This document shows positions 36,434 to 47,924 of a stretch of DNA of 64,000 nt, in pieces. The position numbers were made by a program, and so were the translations under genes. Each line of letters starts with the position of its first letter. Within the stretch, counting starts at the first letter, position 1. The stretch spans positions 17,380,820 through 17,444,819 of the forward strand of contig NC_030857.1 in the NCBI RefSeq assembly GCF_000208745.1, in the 5' to 3' direction. The DNA comes from Theobroma cacao (lineage: Eukaryota; Streptophyta; Magnoliopsida; Malvales; Malvaceae). The notes under the pieces are model-generated. The model was not told where the DNA came from, made no database searches, and worked only from the letters and a program-made list of their open reading frames with translations.

Positions 36434-37029
36434 AGAAATTTTAAGTTTTTTAAAATTTTAAATTTATGTCTTAGAGAGTTAATTAATATATATAAAAACT
36501 ATGGCGGAATTAAAACTTGAACATCTATATCTATCCCGACAGAAGTGGGGCAGGACCATGGCACTTGGCTCTTGATAAGATATACTTGTGATTGCGTAAC
36601 GCAAGTCGCTAGTTGTTGGTGGAACATAAGCGGCGCTGCTTTCAGTTTCAAAATATAATGGTACCCTCACGCAACCACCCAAGGTATGGACGTCTAGCCC
36701 AGCTGACAGAAACTTGACAACTACTGGCTTTGTCGTGGCTTTAATTAGAAGTAACCCAATACTTCATTGGCGGACAAACACAGAGCCGACTTCTCCCACC
36801 GAGTAGTGAATGCCCTACCTAGGAAACTAAATTCCATCTCTTAATTTCATAAGAAAAATAAGAAAATTCATTGATGAGTAACCCAAGTTTAACCCTCTTG
36901 CCCCCAAGTCATCGTGTTTTGTGCTTTTCTAGGAGTTATAACCTCTTTTGGCTCCTCTACCTCTCCAAACAAACACAAGTTGTCATAGCTGAAGACTGAA
37001 GAGACAATCAAGCAAAGAAAGAAAAAAAA
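36434..37029 (+). promoter_or_regulatory. proximal upstream region of UGT copy 1
   Basis: About 600 bp immediately before the start codon, conserved with 59,741-60,310 apart from point changes and a small deletion in copy 2 near 59,975. Conservation comes from the duplication. No TATA box or factor site is claimed. Confidence 0.4.
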
Positions 37030-38442
37030 ATGCAAGAGACCATAGTGCTCTACCCATCGCCAGGCTTGGGCCATGTGGTGTCAATGGTGGAGCTAGGCAA
37101 ACTCATCCTACAACAGCGAAACCACCAATTTTCCATCACCATTCTCCTTACTACTGGTTTTTGGGACACCCCAAGGATCATCTCCTACATCAATTCTGTC
37201 TCCCAAGCCTACCCATCCATCTGCTTTCGCCGCTTCACATCCGTCTCCGTCTCCATGGACAAAAAATGCAGCGTTGCTGCCATTGCCTTCCAGTTCATAC
37301 GCCTCCATGCGCCCAACGCACTCCATTCTCTTCAGGAAATCTCCAAAGATCACAAGATCTCTGCTTTTGTCATAGATATTTTCTGCACTTCTACTCTATC
37401 CATGGGAAAAGATCTCAAAATCCCCACTTTTTACTTCTATACCTCTGGTGCTTCTTCCCTCGCCGCCTTCCTTCAATTCCCGAAACTTGATGAACAAACC
37501 ACTGAGAGCTTCAGAGATCTCCCTGACACAGTCTTTCATTTCCACGGCCTGCCACCGTTGAAAGCCATACACATGCCAGAACCCGCACTTGATAGAGAAG
37601 ATCCTGCTTATTGGGACTTTATATACTTCTGTTCAGGCCTCGCACTATCAGATGGAATTATAGTTAACACTTTTCAAGAGCTCGAACCGATTTCCATCAA
37701 GGCTATTGCTGATGAGTTATGCCTCGTTGATGCTCCAACTCCACCAACTTACTACATCGGACCATTGATTGCAGCAGGTAGTAAAGCTGAACACGAGTGT
37801 TTATCGTGGCTGGAGAAGCAACCGAGTAAAAGCGTTGTGTTCTTGTGTTTTGGGAGCCGTGGGTCGTTCTCTCGGGTCCAAATTATGGAAATAGCAAAAG
37901 GTTTGGAAAGGAGTGGGCAAAGGTTCTTGTGGGTGGTAAAAAATCCACCTCAGGACGAAAAGGCAAAGCAAACTGAAGAAAGCCCCAATGTGGATCTAGA
38001 CTCTCTTTTGCCAGATGGGTTTATGGAGAGAACCAAAGATAGGGGTCTGGTTGTGAAGTCATTTGCGCCACAAGTAGTAGTGCTGAACAAGGACTCGGTT
38101 GGTGGCTTTGTGACTCATTGTGGGTGGAACTCCATCTTAGAAGCAGCGGTCACCGGGGTGCCAATGATTGCATGGCCTTTACATGCAGAGCAACACTTGA
38201 ATCGGAACATTTTGGTTCAGGATATGAAGATGGCTATCCCTGTGGAGCAAAGACAGGAAGATGGGTTTGTGAGTGGAACTGAGTTGGAGAAGCGAGTCAC
38301 GGAGTTGATGGATTCCGACATTGGCATGGAGCTTAGAGAAAGGAGCTGGAAGATGCGAGAGAAGGCCTTGGCTGCTTGGGGTCCGTCAGGGTCTTCCACT
38401 AAAGCACTAACCAAGTTGATTGACTTGTGGAAGCACGGTTGA
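37030..38442 (+). CDS. UDP-glycosyltransferase, family 1, UGT88-like (copy 1)
   Basis: The intact single-exon frame of 470 residues is typical of the family. The N-terminal acceptor half begins [19 protein letters not shown] with the catalytic His15; Asp116 (FVIDIFCTS) is the likely partner that activates it. The C-terminal donor half holds the plant secondary product (PSPG) box at 345-388: [39 protein letters not shown] with the final Gln. The sequence is closest in style to UGT88 enzymes, which transfer glucose from UDP-glucose to flavonoid, chalcone or other phenolic hydroxyls in the cytosol; the exact acceptor cannot be read from sequence. Odd: position 1 of the PSPG box is Phe345, where UGT88 proteins usually have Trp. 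It differs from copy 2 (60,311) at 27 residues by eye (about 94% identical). It lies downstream of a TE-rich region that carries an LTR-like insertion. Confidence 0.93.
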   Translation: MQETIVLYPSPGLGHVVSMVELGKLILQQRNHQFSITILLTTGFWDTPRIISYINSVSQAYPSICFRRFTSVSVSMDKKCSVAAIAFQFIRLHAPNALHSLQEISKDHKISAFVIDIFCTSTLSMGKDLKIPTFYFYTSGASSLAAFLQFPKLDEQTTESFRDLPDTVFHFHGLPPLKAIHMPEPALDREDPAYWDFIYFCSGLALSDGIIVNTFQELEPISIKAIADELCLVDAPTPPTYYIGPLIAAGSKAEHECLSWLEKQPSKSVVFLCFGSRGSFSRVQIMEIAKGLERSGQRFLWVVKNPPQDEKAKQTEESPNVDLDSLLPDGFMERTKDRGLVVKSFAPQVVVLNKDSVGGFVTHCGWNSILEAAVTGVPMIAWPLHAEQHLNRNILVQDMKMAIPVEQRQEDGFVSGTELEKRVTELMDSDIGMELRERSWKMREKALAAWGPSGSSTKALTKLIDLWKHG

Positions 38443-39710
38443 GAATCAACTGTTTTGTTTTGTCCTGTTCGCATGGTATCAACGGTGGAACACAAATCCT
38501 GTGCCCCTATTGTGCCCCCATCCGTATCTCCTCTCTATATTTTTGCCATCTGTTTTATCTCTTTGGCTGTTAACATCAATTAAAAAATAAAAAAAAATCT
38601 CATGCTAGGTTTTCTTTACTGTTGACTGTCTACTTCACTTTGCCCATGTCTTTGGCTGCCTACTTCTCTTTTACCCTGATTTTTCAATTTGACAGGATTC
38701 TTTCAACTTTTGTAAGGTTTTTTTTTATTTGATATCGAGAATAAGTTTAGAGTCTTTTACTTCTATTGGTTGGAAAGTAGGGATGCTGAACTCACTGTTC
38801 TTCCTAGAGTCTTCATCTAGATCCAAATGATAATACATGATAAAACCAGAGTGTTTGCTTTCTTTTTTTTCTTATTTACTAATTGAGGTGAGTCTTTTAT
38901 CAATATTTTTTGGGGGCTACATGAAATGGGGGTTTTCTGGGATGGTTGGCTTTTAGATGCAGAACTTGCTGGTCTCTGAGCATGTCCTTACAAGTTAATT
39001 ATGATTAGTCCACCCAGCTATATATTGGGCTCTCTTCATAGGCAGCAAAACAAGGATAACTGAAGTGACATTGCCAGTTTTCTTTGGTCTCAACTGGAGG
39101 ACGGTAAACCTACCAAAATTTAGTGGTTATGTGTTTGTGTTTTAACAGCTCGGAGCTTATCTGTCTCTGCCTGTTTATGGTCATTGCTTAGGAATGTTAA
39201 TCTTCATTGCGCGCCTTTGAATCTCTCTGCTATAAGTGAGATGGTTACGCAGCTAGACCTCATCATATTTTTGCCCTGTGAAATATTAGACTTTGAAACA
39301 AGAGCAGGGATAAAGTTTTTCATATTAGGTTTCATAGGGTTCAATCATTTTAGATTGGGAATTCTTTTACTTTGAAAAGTATCTTGATGAATTCATTATA
39401 TTTTTCAAAAAAAAATTTCATGATTTTCGATTGATTATTTTTTTGACACAAGCAAAAATAGAATTTTACCTTTTATATCACCGGTTTAAGTCTGTAAAAT
39501 CTTAAAGCAAGATAAAGCATATTTTGGAGTAAACGTTCTCACAAATGTGCGCAAACTTAACGTGAATATTATAGATGACTAAAGTAATACAATGAGGAGG
39601 TAGCATAAAGCTGGCTAAAGATGTTAAAGTCTAAACTTTGATGTTAAGTATGCACATCTTCTTGTATAAAAATTCAGAAAATTGAAATATAAGTTTTAAA
39701 CCAAATAATA
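38443..39710. other. 3' flank of UGT copy 1 and intergenic DNA
   Basis: The first ~290 bp match the 3' flank of copy 2 (probable 3'UTR). The rest is unique-looking AT-rich spacer without genes up to the target site of the MULE. Confidence 0.5.
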
Positions 39711-39719
39711 AAAAAAAAA
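39711..39719 (+). repeat. target site duplication of the MULE, left (A9)
   Basis: Nine A (ten with 39,710) directly before the left terminal repeat, matched by A10 directly after the right one. MULEs make 9-bp duplications. Because the site is a homopolymer, the match alone is weak, but its position at both termini is exact. Confidence 0.6.
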
Positions 39720-39850
39720 GAGAAAATTGTGAGAAATACCCCTCATCATAAGGTGATTTAAAAAATAACCATCCATATAAAGTTATCTGTTTCTAACCAA
39801 AAAAAAGCATGAGTAGACAAAAATGCTATTAAAAAACATCGTGGCAAATT
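39720..39850 (+). repeat. MULE terminal inverted repeat, left
   Basis: Starts GAGAAAATTGTGAGAAATAC and aligns with the reverse complement of the right end (GGGAAATTTTTTTTGGCCC), including ATAACC(A/T)TCCA(T/G)ATAAA. Similarity fades after about 130 bp. The arms are clearly diverged, so the insertion or family is old. Confidence 0.7.
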
Positions 39851-40132
39851 AAGCTCTCGAAATCTCCCTCCTGCCATAGAGAAAATAGAAATAAGAGGAA
39901 ATTGTGAGAAATAAATGCTCAGCTGTTTGAGCTCGCTCATCATTCTCTCTCAGCTATCTGAACTATATCAACTCTGTCAACTCTCTGTTAAGCACCATCG
40001 TCATCAGCTCTTTTAGCTCTCTTAACAGTATGAGCTTTGTGAACGCTCTGTTGAGCACCAGCGTGATTGTGTTGTGGTTTATCTCTCAGCATTTGGCCAT
40101 ATTGTCATCGATAAACAAACCTCATAGCGAAG

Positions 40133-43100
40133 ATGACATCAAGGTATGTTATTGGGTTTATTGCTGCAACACATAAATTTGTGAAACTTTTTAAGTAAAT
40201 TAAAACACGGATTAGAAATATTGCACAGAGTTGTTACACGCCATGCATTTATAAAGCAGATGGCGTGTAAAAAAAATATTGAAATAACATGTGTTAGCAC
40301 ATGGCATGTAACATTTTTATTTAACATAGCGTGCAACATGTTGTGAACATGATGTGTAACAAATTTTTCACTTGCGTGTAACATGTTTTGAACATGGCAT
40401 GTAACAAATTTTGAACTTGCGTATAACATTTTCGAACATGGCATGTAACATTTTCTAAACATGGCGTGTAACATTTTTTTAAAATGGCATGTAACAACAT
40501 GACTGATAAATTTTTGAACACGGCATGTGTTGTGTAAAATGATTGACAATTTTTTTTTGTTTTTAAAATTTCAGTGGGGTTCCAATTGTGCGACTTGTGA
40601 TAAGGCACGATGGTCAGTGGGTGGATGGCATTTACAAGGGTGGTGAGTCACGAATGCAGGGGGTTAGGAGTGATTTGTCATTTGCGGGCTTGATAAAGCT
40701 GGTTGAAGATGTTGTTGGGGTAAACTCAGAATTTGACACGATTGAGTTACATGCATTGATCAGTACACCCTGAGAGCTATCACGACCAATTATCAAGGAC
40801 GATGAGGATGTTACATTAATTCTGCTAGAACAGAGGAATGTTCCGGCTATGTATGTCAGCATTAAGGGATGCCAAACAAATGTTATGTCACATGAAGAAG
40901 TTGAACAATATGGTAATCAGCTCAATCAAAATGAGATTTACAATGCTTCACATATACCACAGCATTCAGTCCGTAACCCATAACAATGGCAATTGAGGTA
41001 TGCACAAGAGTTTGTGCAGCCCGGTAGACAGATGACATTCACAGAACAGTTGGCTGCAAAATTCCGATCAGGATGTGTATCAAACCAATTACTTGCTTTT
41101 ATCCAACAAATGCAACGATCGGGTGAAACTGTAGAGTGTGTAATGCCATTGTCAAATGAGAATACAACACTTGAGGACAACATTGTGAGATTGGAGGGTG
41201 ACACTGCGACTCTGGAGGATAATACTGCATCTGATGAGGGAAATGAGGATTTGTTCCCTGCTCGTGAAGATAGATTTGATGACAATTCAGATGATGGGCT
41301 TGATAAATGGCATGATGACAATTCAGACGATGACTGGCTTTATGACAGTGACATTCCAATTTGCAATAATGTTGAAGGCGAAACAGAACTTGTTGGAGGT
41401 GTTGATGTAGGAAATGTTCAGTGTGATGACCCCATATACAATAACCCCATCGCTGGTGAGAACGGGATTCATTCCTTTGATACATTGCTCGATGACAATT
41501 ATCAGGAAAGGGGAAATGCAGGGATATCTCGTACGTGGCTAATTACAGGTGGAAAAAGGTTCTCCTTCCAAACAATTACCATTGAGGAATCGACATGTGC
41601 CGATGATCGTTTATACAAAGAAAGAATGTTTTCCTTAAAGGCTGAGTTGAAACGAGCTTTGAACATGTTGGTTCTAAAAGAGCAGTTTGAGATAAGAGTA
41701 AAAAGGTCATGTAAAGGTCGTTATGAGGTTGGTTGTAACGACAAGGCATGCAAGTTCAGTGTGCGTGCAATGAAGTTACTTGACAGAGGAGAATATTGAC
41801 AAGTTCGGATGTTCCACAAAGTACACACATGTATTGTTGATGGTTTGCAAGGGCGATTTTCAACTGCGAGTGCGAAGATAATTGGTGAACTTATGTCACA
41901 CAAGCTTTGGGCTAATGGAGTAGCATTGAGACCTAAGGACATAATTTGTGAGATGAGAGTTCAGTGAGGATTGGAATGCTTGTATGATAAGGCTTGGCAA
42001 GCGAAGGAGTATGTAGAGAGGCTTGTTTTCGGTCCTCTAGAGGAGTCATTTCAACTACTACCCTCGTATTTTTATATGTTGGAACAAGAAAATCCTGGCA
42101 CAGTGACTGCAGTGGCTACTGATGAGGCAAAAAGATTCAAATATTGTTTCTAGTGATACGGGGCTTGTATTTAGGGGTTTAGGGATGTAATGCGTCCTAC
42201 GGTTGCAATTGATGCGACATATCTGAAAGGCAGGTTTAAGGGTGTTCTGTTTGTTGTTGTATGCAAAGATGCGAACGAGTGCGTATATCTAGTTGCATTT
42301 GGCATCGGCCATGTTGAGGATGAAGACTCATGGATGTGGTTTCTTAGCAAGCTGCGTGATGCGGTTTATTGTCCTAAAAACACTATGTTCATTTCTAATC
42401 AGCATCTCGGCATTAAGAAAGCAATCCAAAATGCATACCCAGAAGCGCACCATAGTTTATGCGGCTACCACTTGAAAAAAAACTTTAAAAACAAGTTCAA
42501 GTGCGACGATGTTTCTATGATTTTCACCCTTACTAGAAATTACTATAAAGTTTTCGATTTCAACAGGCATATGAACCAACTCAAGCAGATTTACGCGAGA
42601 GCCCACATTGACTTTATGAGAATAAGGCCTAAGAGATGGGCACGTGCATGTTCACCGACAAGGTGATACCAAATGATGACATCCAACATTGCGGAATGTG
42701 TAAACTCATGCTTGAAGCATGCAAGATAAATGCCAATCACTGTTTTGATCGAGTTCATTAGAGAAATATTCTAGCGTTGGTTCTATGACCGGTACGAGGA
42801 GGCTGTCAAGGTGACCACCCCCCTCAGCCCTTGGCTTGCTTGGCAGTTGAGAAAACAGTTCAATGATGCACATCGCTTTGTAGTTAAGCCTATCAATCGA
42901 GTGGAGTTCGAAGTTAAAGACGGGAAGATGGACGGACTTGTAAACTTGTCCAGGAAGACGTGTTCATGTTGTGAGTTCCAAATAGATTTACTGTCGGCAC
43001 CATCTCCAAGTCAATTGGCACCTCCACGAGTGCGTCGACCGAAAGCATGTTCAAGTTGCAGACAAACCGATCACACACGCAACAACTGTCCAATACGAAG

Positions 43101-43155
43101 GACAATGTCTGAAAACGTAAGGTGTGTTGTGGATGAAGACAGCTTGTTGGCCTAA
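40133..43155 (+). pseudogene. MULE transposase (MURA-type), inactivated by stops
   Basis: Exon 1 is 40,133-40,143 (ATG ACA TCA AG|GTATGT). The intron is 40,144-40,574 (ends TTTCAG), and exon 2 runs in one frame to TAA at 43,153. Domain order: a PB1/N-terminal region (LVIRHDGQWVDG); an acidic linker (about 41,150-41,400); a MuDR DNA-binding-like region (about 41,560-41,860); and the MULE catalytic domain (AIDATYLKGRFKG at 42,202; GYHLKKNFKNKFK; NIAECVNS). A SWIM start (CSCCEFQ) and a zinc knuckle (CSSCRQTDHTRNNCP) follow. Breaks are ten in-frame stops, at 40,771, 40,981, 41,797, 41,965, 42,151, 42,154, 42,172, 42,664, 42,727 and 42,772, and no frameshift. The first catalytic Asp and the Glu are kept; the second Asp is Asn (FISNQHLGI). 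The CxH half of the SWIM finger is missing. It would bind TIRs and cut and paste the element. Confidence 0.88.
40230..40545 (+). repeat. MULE motif array 1 (22-23 bp unit) in transposase intron 1
   Basis: Degenerate units of the type ATGG(C)(A/G)TGTAACATTTT. Cores start at 40,396, 40,418, 40,440, 40,463 and 40,486, a spacing of 22-23 bp. Further looser copies lie from 40,230. Core GGCGTGTAAC is one strand of the motif found in the other three arrays. The minus-strand open frames here are by-products. Confidence 0.8.
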
Positions 43156-43724
43156 CTAAATGTGTAACCCATGCGCAATACCTTTCTCATAATTTCCTCT
43201 TGCAGTATCTTGCATTCATTCATATTTTTTAGTGTTTGTTAGTTTTTTCTTGTAGATGAGTATTTATTTTTTATTAATTTTGTAGATATATTATTTGAGT
43301 ATTAATTTCATTTTTTTCGTAGTTTTGAACACTGAATAGACTCGCGAAGTCCCTATCCTGTTACCCCCTTTCTCACATTTTATTACCACTTGTATTAAAC
43401 AATTAATGATTTGATTTAATTCCTTTCTATTTCATTTGATTTAACCTTTTATGTTCTTACAATCAAATCTCCTAAGAGATATAAAATTAAATTAATTCAT
43501 CTAAATTTAATAGCTTTCTAAATCCCAATATTCAATTTTTTTTTGTAATTTTTAAATTACAACACTTATTTTATCCTTTATCTTATTAATACCGCCATAT
43601 AAAATTTTAAGCCAATCACTTAACAAATTTAAATTAAAATATATTATGCTAAGCTAATAAAAGAAATGCCATGTGGCAGTTTTGATCATCTGGTGTGGGG
43701 GTTGAGATTAGGCTGTAATTGTTA
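43156..43724. other. 3' region of the transposase gene, no gene
   Basis: AT-rich sequence between the transposase stop and motif array 2. Probably transcript end and terminator region; no feature recognised. Confidence 0.4.
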
Positions 43725-43769
43725 GATGTCAATGACATCTTGTGGTGACACGCTGAGTGAAAGCAAATG

Positions 43770-44110
43770 CTTGTGGTGACACTGAGTGCATGCAGACTTC
43801 TGACGTGACAGCTGACTTGTTACAGTATTGTGGGGTGACACGGCACATGCCAATTGTGGTGACACGGTGAGTGCATGCAAACTTCTGGCGTGACACACTG
43901 ACTTGTTACAGTATTATGGGGTGACACGAAACGGGCCAATTGTGGTGACATGCTGAGTGCATGCAGACTTCTGGCGTGACATGTTGACTTGTTGCAGTTT
44001 TGTGGGGTGACACGTCATGCCCCAATTGTGGTGGCACGCTGAATGCATGCAGATTTCTGGCGTGACACGTTGACTTGTTACAATATTGTGGGATGACACG
44101 CCACGTGGTT
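43770..44110 (+). repeat. MULE motif array 2 (86 bp x about 4) between the two genes
   Basis: The marker CAATTGTG recurs at 43,851, 43,937 and 44,023, an exact 86-bp period, with a more diverged first copy at about 43,770. Each unit holds three copies of the core: GTGGTGACACG, CTGGCGTGACAC and GGGGTGACACG. Between them are TGAGTGCATGCAGACTT and TGACTTGTTACAGTATTGT. Confidence 0.9.
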
Positions 44111-44278
44111 GCAATATTAATTTAAAAATTGACATCAGCTTCTGATATTTATAGGCACTGTGTTTGAATTGATAAAGAAGAAGTAATGGGAAAGTAATGT
44201 ATAAAATGTACGAATATTAAAATTAATAAAGTTAATTGTATATACAAAAAAATGATGTACATACAAGGGCCGATATGT
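44111..44278. other. spacer at the convergent gene ends
   Basis: AT-rich DNA between array 2 and the stop of the Ulp1-like gene. No feature. Confidence 0.4.
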
Positions 44279-45504
44279 TCAGGGTTTGTTCTCACAATTG
44301 TTGGAAAAAATTTTTAGAGCGTATTGGCGATGCATATTTGGAATCATATTCTGCTTAACTCTGATATTTTTTAATTGCAAAATATCGTCAATATACCCTA
44401 TCATGAACATATCACAGCTGACATTATCGTTTTGTCGATGCACGTTAGCTTTTGGCAAATGGATTTTCAATGGCATCGGCGTCAAATCCCATGTCTTTCG
44501 GTGTGTTTTGTTGAAATAACTAGCTTGGTGGTAGATGATTGGCATAATTGTCATAAAGGGTGTCATCTGAGCCGCATGCACTCCGTTATCCTTAGCATTC
44601 GAAGTTCTTGCAGAGTCCACCACCTTAATCGTCCACCTCACCAAGTTGATCTTCGCTACCACCCAATGCCCGCCCACATTGCAAGGTGCGAGGATGAAAT
44701 TGACATCTTCCCATTTTTTGCCATATCTCGTCCTCTCACCTTCCATGTACCCCACAACTCATCTGAAATTTCCATCGTGGATCGAGCATCTTCAGTTGGA
44801 AATACGGTGTGTAGTAGATGGATGGTGTCCTGTGAAGCATGTATACAGTAGCTTACACTTAATGCAATAAAAAACTTTGTATTTTCAGAATTGAAAAATT
44901 TACAGATAAACTTATGAAAAATATCGTGTCAACCACGCATGCATGGGTAGTGTACAGTTTCAACTTCGGCCTTGTCATCCACTTACAGAGTACGCTGAGG
45001 CATGCGTCTATATGTTCACTACTCATTTCTTCTTTGGGATCCTCTAATGTTGTGAAAAATTTAGCACCTTGATCCCTTAAGATCCCGACGTTGTTCCTGC
45101 ATATGTAACAGAATGAATTTCAAAAGCCTTGTGGATTAATGTTTCATTAAAAAATAATATTTACAATGTTATTTATGAGCTTACCATGAACAATCGTCTT
45201 TCTTGAAAGCTTTATATGCTTCCACCATTGCATCTTTTATATCCCGACGGCTCACTGAGGGGTCGACGTACGGGTTTGACATGTATTTGCTTGCCATTTT
45301 GACCCATGCCCGTTCAGTTGGGTTTGAAATTTATGCTGCATGATGATGGATATCAGACTCTGGTGACAACAATCGTGTCTTGCTAACTTCAGAAGTGATT
45401 TGAGGAAGATGGTCCCCTTTAGCCTGAAGTGATACAAGGTTCCCATCCCTTCATGTTGTTGCCTCGACTACTGCATAGGCCTCAAGAAGATGCTCTCCTT
45501 CAAC

Positions 45505-45670
45505 CACGAGCTAGTGAAGGTCCCCCTCCCCTCTCGCAGATGCATCGATAACCGAATCAACCTCAGGAACGTGGACTATTTCAGCCACGAGCAAGTGAAG
45601 GTCCCTTTCCCCTCCCATAGATGCATCGATAACCGAATCAGCCTCAAGAACATGGACTCTTTCAGCATCA
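45505..45670 (-). repeat. 81-bp coding repeat x 2 in the protease-like gene
   Basis: ATGCATCGATAACCGAATCA recurs at 45,540 and 45,621. On the minus strand each unit encodes 27 residues, (E/V)VDSVIDAS..GE.DLHLLVAE type, acidic. It forms a linker between the proline-rich exons and the protease domain. Confidence 0.75.
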
Positions 45671-46104
45671 TCTGATTGAAGGGTCACATCCCCTGCCACA
45701 GCATCATATCCGTCACGGCCAACAACATCATTGTGAATGTGAACAGCAAGTTCATCATGTTGCCCATCATTAGCATCATCGTCGTGAGATGAAGGACTGC
45801 TATATAAAATGAGATAAATTGGAAAATTCGTTAGCTCATAAAATACCACAAATCAAAAACCAAGAATAAAAAATAGAACTACACATATTAAACATAAATG
45901 ACTAATATATGAGTGAAGATAGAATATTGTACTTGTGATTTTAGGCCTTTTAGAATACGAGCAACGACACGGTCCTCAAACGTTTGCATGGCTAGAGTCA
46001 ATGACTGAATCGAAGCCTTCAGCTCTTACATGTTTTGTTTTGTCGGTGCATGATTTGTCGCAGCTGACGCTTCGTGACTACTACGTCATTGACTTTTGTC
46101 GAAT

Positions 46105-46500
46105 GGGTCAACTGCAATAACATATATTACTTTGTTATTCAATAATCATATATAGAATTATTGAACATTAACTGTTAGAACTTTAAAATCCATACCAGTA
46201 GCTCGTTACCATTGTGCGGTTGAGTAGGACAGATCGGTGGTTGAGGAGCTGCCGTCGCCTCCCTCAACTGTAATGATAGAAATTACTGTGTTACTCGATA
46301 AACATATGCAAAAATGTTGAACACAAATCGTTACAACCGATCTTACCGACGGCTTGTTACAATTGCACGTTTGAGGAACACTTGTCGGTGGTTGATAAGC
46401 TATTATCGCATGGTCCAACTGTAAACATAGATATGTTATTCGATAATCACATATGAAATTGTTGAACACAAACAGTTAGAACCATCCTTACCGACTGTTC
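46105..46500 (-). repeat. tandem exon duplication (about 154 bp x 3) in the protease-like gene
   Basis: Markers TCAACTG(C/T)AA lie at about 46,108, 46,264 and 46,416 (spacings 156 and 152 bp). In two full copies a 72-bp in-phase exon is bounded by an acceptor (..ACAG) and a donor (GTATGG or GTAAGA). Minus-strand products are LREATAAPQPPICPTQPHNG-like and LDHAIIAYQPPTSVPQTCNC-like, both Pro/Gln-rich. Exon plus intron were copied together. Confidence 0.7.
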
Positions 46501-47924
46501 ACTGTCATTGCCATGGTCGTCCCCTTCCTTTATTAACTCAGAGCCAACAGCTCATCCACTAAAGCAGCAGCGGTGCGCCTCTATTTCATGCCACCAGTGG
46601 CTCTATTCTCTTTTAATTTTCTCTTATTTTCCTGAGCACCTAAGCCATAGTCTGTCCGATCCTCCATGTGCCCTATTAACACGTACTGGTGGTCTTCATA
46701 TAACGGGACATCAATGTCCATAAAATACTTCTGACTGGCCTCATCCGGGGTGGGCTCGAAGGTCTCCACTGTCCATAACTATAAAATAGGGATTGTGATT
46801 AAATTTTAGGAAAAATTGTTATACAAATACACAGTAGAAATTAGTAACTGTTCACTCACCTGCTCAGATGACTCCAACTTCTCAACTGTTTTGTAGAAGT
46901 CTTTCGGCTTCTGATTACATTGCCATTTGCACATACGTGGGTAGACGTCCTTCGAAGCAGAGGGGGCAACTATTTTTTGGAAGGTCAAAATTACTTTCAT
47001 TGCCTAGAACTACAAGTCAAATGTAACATTATTAGACCATAAATGATAAACGAGTGCAACTATAAATTTTTATGTCAAAAAGAAACAAATAAATGTTTAG
47101 TGATAGTACTTGTATCACCCACACGAATTCGTAAATATTGTACCGTAAACGAGTATCCTTCTGCGAGTTTGAGGCAAGCATTTCGAACCCTTTTAAAAGG
47201 TAGTCCTCAGTCATCCTCTAAACATAGTGACTCAATGGGAAGGCATTCTAGGCGTCGATGTCCTTCACCAATGATAATAGCCAAGGCGTCACCCGTCTAC
47301 GGTAGTCTTGACCAAATAAAATGTTATTCGTGATCAAGACAAGTGCCATCTTGGTCGCGACACCTGGTCGTTGAAAGTTGCCTCCGTGAAAAGTATCAAG
47401 CAACTCCTGCAGCTTAATGCTCTGCTGCTTGTTTCAGTATCTGGCATGAATTTCGCTCGCAACAACCTCGTATGGTCATCTGAACACATTGGGCATTGGA
47501 CAAAACTTCAATCCAGTGATAAGGTAAAACTCTTACTTTAATATCCACTCCTTGCTCTTGCCAATGGCAAACCATAGCTCGTGCTTCATTGCTTATGTCT
47601 CATTGATTCGACGAATCATGATGTTATGTAAGAGACCGGTGCAGAAGTAGCCTTGTGGATATACGTCCAGCAGCATTCTGAAACATGTATGCTTGACTGC
47701 ATCATACTCCTCTTTCTCTTGGAGAGTCTTGTTGATGTAATGCAGTTGCGACCGCTTACAGTGGGTGTTGATAACGACATTGAACTCCCACTTCTTTGTC
47801 GGCACGAGAAGCAAACTATCAAGATCTTCATAATGACTGGACTGCACCAGCAAAACATGGCACACATGCACGAGTGAGTAAACCCATAATGTGGAAACAA
47901 GGTATACTGAAGAAAGAAATAAAT

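Larger units (their letters stand above)
34270..38730 (+). repeat. segmental duplication, block 1 (UGT copy 1)
   Basis: Collinear with 58,650-62,008. Shared parts are the inner and right half of the TIR element, the UGT promoter (about 600 bp), the whole coding sequence and about 290 bp of 3' flank. Homology starts at GAG(T/C)TACTACA.CC and ends in the poly-T after CAACTTTTGTAAG. Block 1 holds about 1.1 kb absent from block 2 (about 35,325-36,433). Confidence 0.85.

Noticed and set aside
37108..38495. Minus-strand and alternative frames overlapping UGT copy 1 (and the same at 60.4-61.8 kb)
   Set aside because: Shadows of the highly biased UGT coding sequence; identical layout in both copies follows from duplication.
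40139..40608. Minus-strand frames of 136 and 95 codons
   Set aside because: They are translations of the 22-23 bp motif array (repeating CHV/MLHA text), not genes.
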